Assembly: GCA_028023455.1 (NCBI GenBank) | Contig: JAQFVV010006476.1 | Span: 742,001 to 806,000, forward strand | Reading direction: 5' to 3' | Source: Epiperipatus broadwayi | Taxonomy: Eukaryota; Onychophora; Udeonychophora; Euonychophora; Peripatidae | Length of the DNA: 64,000 nt | In this document: positions 59,774 through 64,000 of the stretch, one piece after another | Layout of the letters: each line of letters begins with the position of its first letter | How positions within the stretch are numbered: the stretch's first letter is position 1 | Made by a program: the position numbers and the translations under genes | The notes under the pieces: model-generated | Seen by the model: only the letters and a program-made list of their open reading frames with translations | Told to the model about the DNA's origin: nothing | Databases searched by the model: none

Positions 59774-60734
59774 TTCGATTTAAACACCCACAAAACCCTG
59801 ATAGTATTGAGTCCGTTTAATTACCCATTTCCTGTAGTTCAATATTGTGATTTATATTTTAAGATATTATTATATGTATTTTGTTTGACTCGGGCATTTA
59901 GACAATCACTTAGAGATTTCAGTTTAATATAGTACGACACGAGCAATATATATGTAAACTTTTGTCAGCTCTGGTCGTATTATAAAAATATATGTGCACG
60001 AATTACTGTGCTAAATATGATTTCAAAATATAGTGCAAAATATATAGTTTGTATCGAATAAGATTTGTAAAAATAAAAATATATGATTGTCTAGTTGAAT
60101 GTCCGGTGTCAAACGAAATAAGTAAGTTAAATATCCCTGGGGAGGTTAATTGTATAGATGTTGCCACAGATGGCATTGCACCTCGAAATAAGGATGATGA
60201 ACCGATTGGTTCATGCATGTAAAGATGTAAAATTCAGATTTGGTCATTTTATGTATATATATATATATGTAAACAAGCATCTGTAAAAATAATAATAATT
60301 TTTTTTGTAAATCTATCTATCTGATATCATTGAACAAGGGGAAATGACAGTGAGATACCTGAGTCTAGCAAAAAAATTAAATAGTGCACCGCCAAACAGT
60401 TGAGCAAGCAGCAGAAGAAATCTGAATAATAAAATGATATTTTGTTCATATTTCCAAAACAACAAAGAAGCAGCATAATGAAATCGGTACAGGACAAAGC
60501 AAGGACGCACGGAAAGGCCAGAGACCGAGTGGAAGACAGCCAGTCGCCATTGTTTGATAAAGAAAAAAAAGTTTAGTTAAAAGAACTTTAAAATAATAAA
60601 TATCTTACCAAATAATAATAACCAAAAATTAGTGATCCAGAATTGCCATTTATAGCTAACGTTTCAAATACTAAAACTAAAATGGAAGAAGAAAAAAAAA
60701 ATGGAGTGAGTTCAGAGAACTGACCAGGCTCATA

Positions 60735-61646
60735 ATGAACCAAATCAAACAAATCAAACAGAAATATGAAATAAAAGAGAGGATCACTCCAAAAGTAAAT
60801 TTGGAAACGTTAGTTCTGAAAACAGAAAACAATAGTAACGGAACAAAAGAAGAGGAAGAGTGTGATCAAAACAAAACCACCCCGAAAATTTCATTACCAG
60901 TCAACGAAGAGAAAAATACTAAAAGCCCTGAGATCACCAAAATCAGTAGAACCGCGACGCCTGACCCAAGCATTCAAACCCAGTTGGCCAAGACCATCCA
61001 CATCAAGATAGTCCGAGGGGAAGTTGGGGAAAACCCTCATTTGCACATAGATAGCTTGAAAGACTTTTTCACATTAGAGACAAAAGAACAAATTGCTATC
61101 GCCACCCACCATTTACACGATTATGCGAAGGACTGGTGGAGCATCATAAAAGAAAAACCTGGAGACTTCATCAAGTATAGCAAGGCCTTACTGAAACACT
61201 ACTGGAGCAAGAAACGCCAGAGTGGCATCTTCAATACCATATCCTGAGAAAAATACGGGAGCATCAAAGAAACACACACACAATTCTATATCTGGCGAGT
61301 TAATCGTCTGAGATCGCTCACCACCTTCTCATTCTCTGATCCACACATTATCCGCACCATCCAACAGAATATGCCTCTGTCAATCCAACAACTGATGGCC
61401 GGAAGCAGAATTCAAGACGCAGTGGAGATGGCAGAATTTTTGACTACATCGGACTTCAATCCTTGGGCCAAAGAACCGCCAGACAAAGAAAAGAGACTGT
61501 ACCACCCGAGAGGACGTTCTCTGAGTACGAGAGATCGGCACTACCCACCTGACCCAGGAGGAGAGCAAAATATAGATATCTCTAAAAAAAAAAAAGCTAC
61601 CACAAAAAAAAAGGACTCGAACTTAGACACTCTTACAAAATTTTGA
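60735..61646 (+). pseudogene. Retrotransposon Gag, one in-frame TGA
   Basis: A single frame of 304 codons is broken only by TGA at 61245-61247. The first 100 residues are charged and low in complexity. A Gag capsid-like domain follows: HLHDYAKDWWSIIKEKPGDF, LLKHYWS, then after the stop EKYGSI...FYIWRVNRL and IQQNMPLSIQQLMAG...EMAEFLTT. The W-W and Y-W pattern is typical of retrotransposon Gag. It ends lysine-rich, with no zinc knuckle. The leader from the primer site is about 960 bp. The TGA replaces what could be TGG or CGA by one change. No protease or reverse transcriptase follows in the window. Confidence 0.72.
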
Positions 61647-61768
61647 TCGTACAATAGCTTGAATTTGGACATTTATCTACACCTGAATTTGGACTTTCGT
61701 ATAGACTTTTTAATTTTTTTTATATATATATTTCTAATTTAAATTTGAACAGTAAAAAAAAACAGTAA

Positions 61769-61963
61769 AAAAAACATAACCATGTACCGGTCGAAAAGAA
61801 GCCAACACATCAACAAACCCAAACTCAAACTCGGATTCAAACTCAGGCGGTTCAAACTGAATTCAAACCCAACTCACGAGCTCAGATCCAATCAATGGAT
61901 GACATATATCGACGGTACATGACTATGCGCCAAGGAACTAGCTCAACGGATGATGATGATTAA
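61769..61963 (+). CDS. Small Gln/Thr-rich frame after Gag
   Basis: 65 codons in another frame: PVEKKPTHQQTQTQTRIQTQ, later SMDDIYRRYMTMRQG and a DDDD end. Amino-acid use is unlike the random AT-rich frames around it, so it may be a displaced part of Gag or a further element protein. No ATG near its start; function unknown. Confidence 0.35.
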   Translation, partial: KKHNHVPVEKKPTHQQTQTQTRIQTQAVQTEFKPNSRAQIQSMDDIYRRYMTMRQGTSSTDDDD

Positions 61964-61969
61964 TGAGAC

Positions 61970-64000
61970 CCCTGATCTACCTCTAATAACGTATAATAAA
62001 ATAACTAACAATCTTTATAAGTCAACTCATATATATATATATGTTCGGGTTGCCAATACAGACAGTGAGCATTAATATTAAAATAATTTGAATAAGAAAG
62101 AAAGTTAAAAAAAAAACCAAATGTGTTAATAAAATGTTTAATAATAATTATAATTTTGTTCAACTTTTAGATTGTGATTATATAGATTACCTCTAGTCTT
62201 TAAACGGAATTTATATTTACAACAAGAATGGCAGTCCTTATTATATGCCAATACTATTACGCAATATTATATGATAAATATATGTCTATGCCCCCGACAA
62301 GAAAATAAAGGTAGATAAAGGTATTTGGCTATGACTGAAATTATTATTCTGATTCTAAAGGAAAGAATGTGAGATTTATTTTCACATTCGCAAATCAATT
62401 CACAAAGAGCAAGATACGTATTTAGGGCATAACTTTAATATTTAATAGAAAACTTATTTAATTATAAATAAATATGAATTTGTTCGACTTTAATAAAATC
62501 AATTCATCATGATTTACGAGCATGAGAGCGGGCTTTACCTGAACTGAGAAATAAACGGTACTGACGACTTATGAGCTATAAGAATAAATATGAAAAATAA
62601 TGGCTTGTCTGTGATTTGAGAAAATAGCAGGGCGCTTGTATTCGACAAGTCTTTGATGCCCTATACGAAGGATCCATAGAACATGGAAAACCAGGTTGGG
62701 TCGTAGCCTCAAACCTTTGGTGTTCCAAATATAAAATGAGCAAGTGAGGAAGTACTTTCTTCCTATGTAATTTAACGAACAGTAATATCACCGAGGACAA
62801 GCCTGTGAAGCAGGAGATGGCTCACGTCAGCAACGTTCCAAAAAATGATGACTTGGTAATCATCTTTTAATTAATAATAAAACCCATTTTATATAACGAA
62901 TGCTCTACGTGATGACCTGATCAAGTTAAATTAAAGTCAAACGTGCTTTAATCAACAAATATTTAATGCAATTAGAAAATACTTTAATTATACCCTAAAT
63001 CTCACGCCCTCCCTGAATATTAATAGAAAGTATAACATTTGAATTAGAATATATATTCATTTAATTCCTTTATCAACCTTTTTGCGAAACAATATATTAA
63101 CGTGAATAAATAACTATTATAAATTCAGTAAAGTGGCCGGGAGCATAGGTTAAAAATCGAGCTAATAATTTGTTGTTATTAGCCATTAATAAAATAGCAA
63201 GAATTGTACAAATCATTCAACTCGATAATTAATAGAACTGTATCAAAATAGTTCTAGTGGGTAAGAATTACTGTAAAAATAAATATAATATTATTTAACA
63301 AGGCAAATGCAATGAAGGGAATTATTATCGAGTTGAAGTTAGTATTGGCATATAATAAAAAATAAACAACATTAATAAATCACACAATAAATATATATAA
63401 TATAATAAATGAACCGCCATCGTAAGAAAAGAGAAAGTTAACAAATATTAAATTTAAAGACTAGAGATTAAGATAGAGAATTACTACATAATTTAAAATA
63501 GCATTAATACATTAAGGAAAGAGAAGAGCTTTTAACAGTACTTAATTTAAAGGTAGTGTAAAATAAAGTTCGAAGACCGGTGAGAAAGTAGCGGTTCATA
63601 TAAGAAAGATATTACCATTTCTTCATGGTTGGCTCCTTAAATTACACACGGCAGAGTCCAGTTGGATGAGACGTAGATGCGCATTTTGGAAAATTATTTG
63701 AATGACATTTTGAAGGATTTCTCTAAGGTTTACGCAGCTTACGATTGGTATATGAATTTTTATATTACAGCCACATTGAAGATTTTCAGGGGACTTCAGG
63801 AACTGTAGTCAGACTCCTCAAGTTAAGCCCCCCCACCATGGTAGAAACACTATTTTACTTCATAATTTAACTGAGCGGCTTCTTCTCTAATGAAATATAT
63901 ATATAGCTTCCACTTAATGAGGAATAATAGCTGCTTGGAAACTTTTCCTGGGCTCTTTATACTGTATCTGATGCCTTCAGGCTAGCGCTTCTTTCCTAAT
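61970..64000. other. Downstream sequence, nothing assigned
   Basis: No Pol domains, LTR copy or ribozyme core recognised. It contains an (AT) run at 62030-62042. The remainder of the LTR element may be lost or lie outside the window. Confidence 0.4.

Noticed and set aside
61380-61568. Minus-strand frame opposite the Gag C-terminus
   Set aside because: Shadow of the Gag reading frame.
1-64000. CRISPR arrays, operons or bacterial promoters
   Set aside because: No spaced short direct repeats or prokaryotic gene layout; intron and retroelement content show a eukaryotic genome.

Overview
This is AT-rich eukaryotic DNA, apparently from an invertebrate animal. The evidence is one host gene with GT-AG introns of tens of kilobases, RTE-type and other LINE relics, LTR retrotransposons with tRNA-Leu and tRNA-Lys primer sites, MITEs, tRNA-like repeats and many hammerhead-ribozyme repeats. 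I cannot name the species; chelicerate or mollusc would fit, but that is a guess.

The one host gene I can support lies on the minus strand. It runs from an ATG at 55221 to a TAG at 8064, about 47 kb. Three coding exons (55221-54642, 24670-24307, 8181-8064) join with matching phases to give a predicted 353-residue type I membrane protein. It has a signal peptide, about five leucine-rich repeats, a short C-terminal cap that completes the 'NPLDCD' motif exactly across the first coding intron, an acidic serine-rich stalk, one transmembrane helix and a short cytoplasmic tail. The two introns (29,971 and 16,125 bp) hold most of the repeats. The 5' untranslated exon and promoter were not found. A splice acceptor sits directly before the ATG.

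Layout. 1-8 kb: decayed RTE LINE (about 1855-3955), a long palindrome, a tRNA-like repeat and the downstream flank of the gene. 8-24 kb (intron 2): head-to-head hammerhead repeats near 10 kb, several fold-back elements, a 2.6-kb LTR element (14757-17397) with Gag and protease but a coiled-coil segment in place of most of Pol, a nested inverted repeat, and a LINE (19030-20700). 24.7-54.6 kb (intron 1): two MITE copies with TA target duplications, RTE fragments, hammerhead repeats, a 78-bp tandem array and a duplicated 0.77-kb repeat. 55-64 kb: two hammerhead repeats, then the start of another LTR element with a tRNA-Lys primer site and a Gag frame broken by one TGA.

The most notable system is the set of hammerhead self-cleaving RNA motifs. 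At least eight have an intact catalytic core, and others are decayed. They fall into several unrelated repeat families, often sit at the centre of head-to-head inverted copies, and some copies begin at the predicted cleavage site. This resembles Penelope-like retroelements and retrozymes, although no Penelope reverse transcriptase is visible here.
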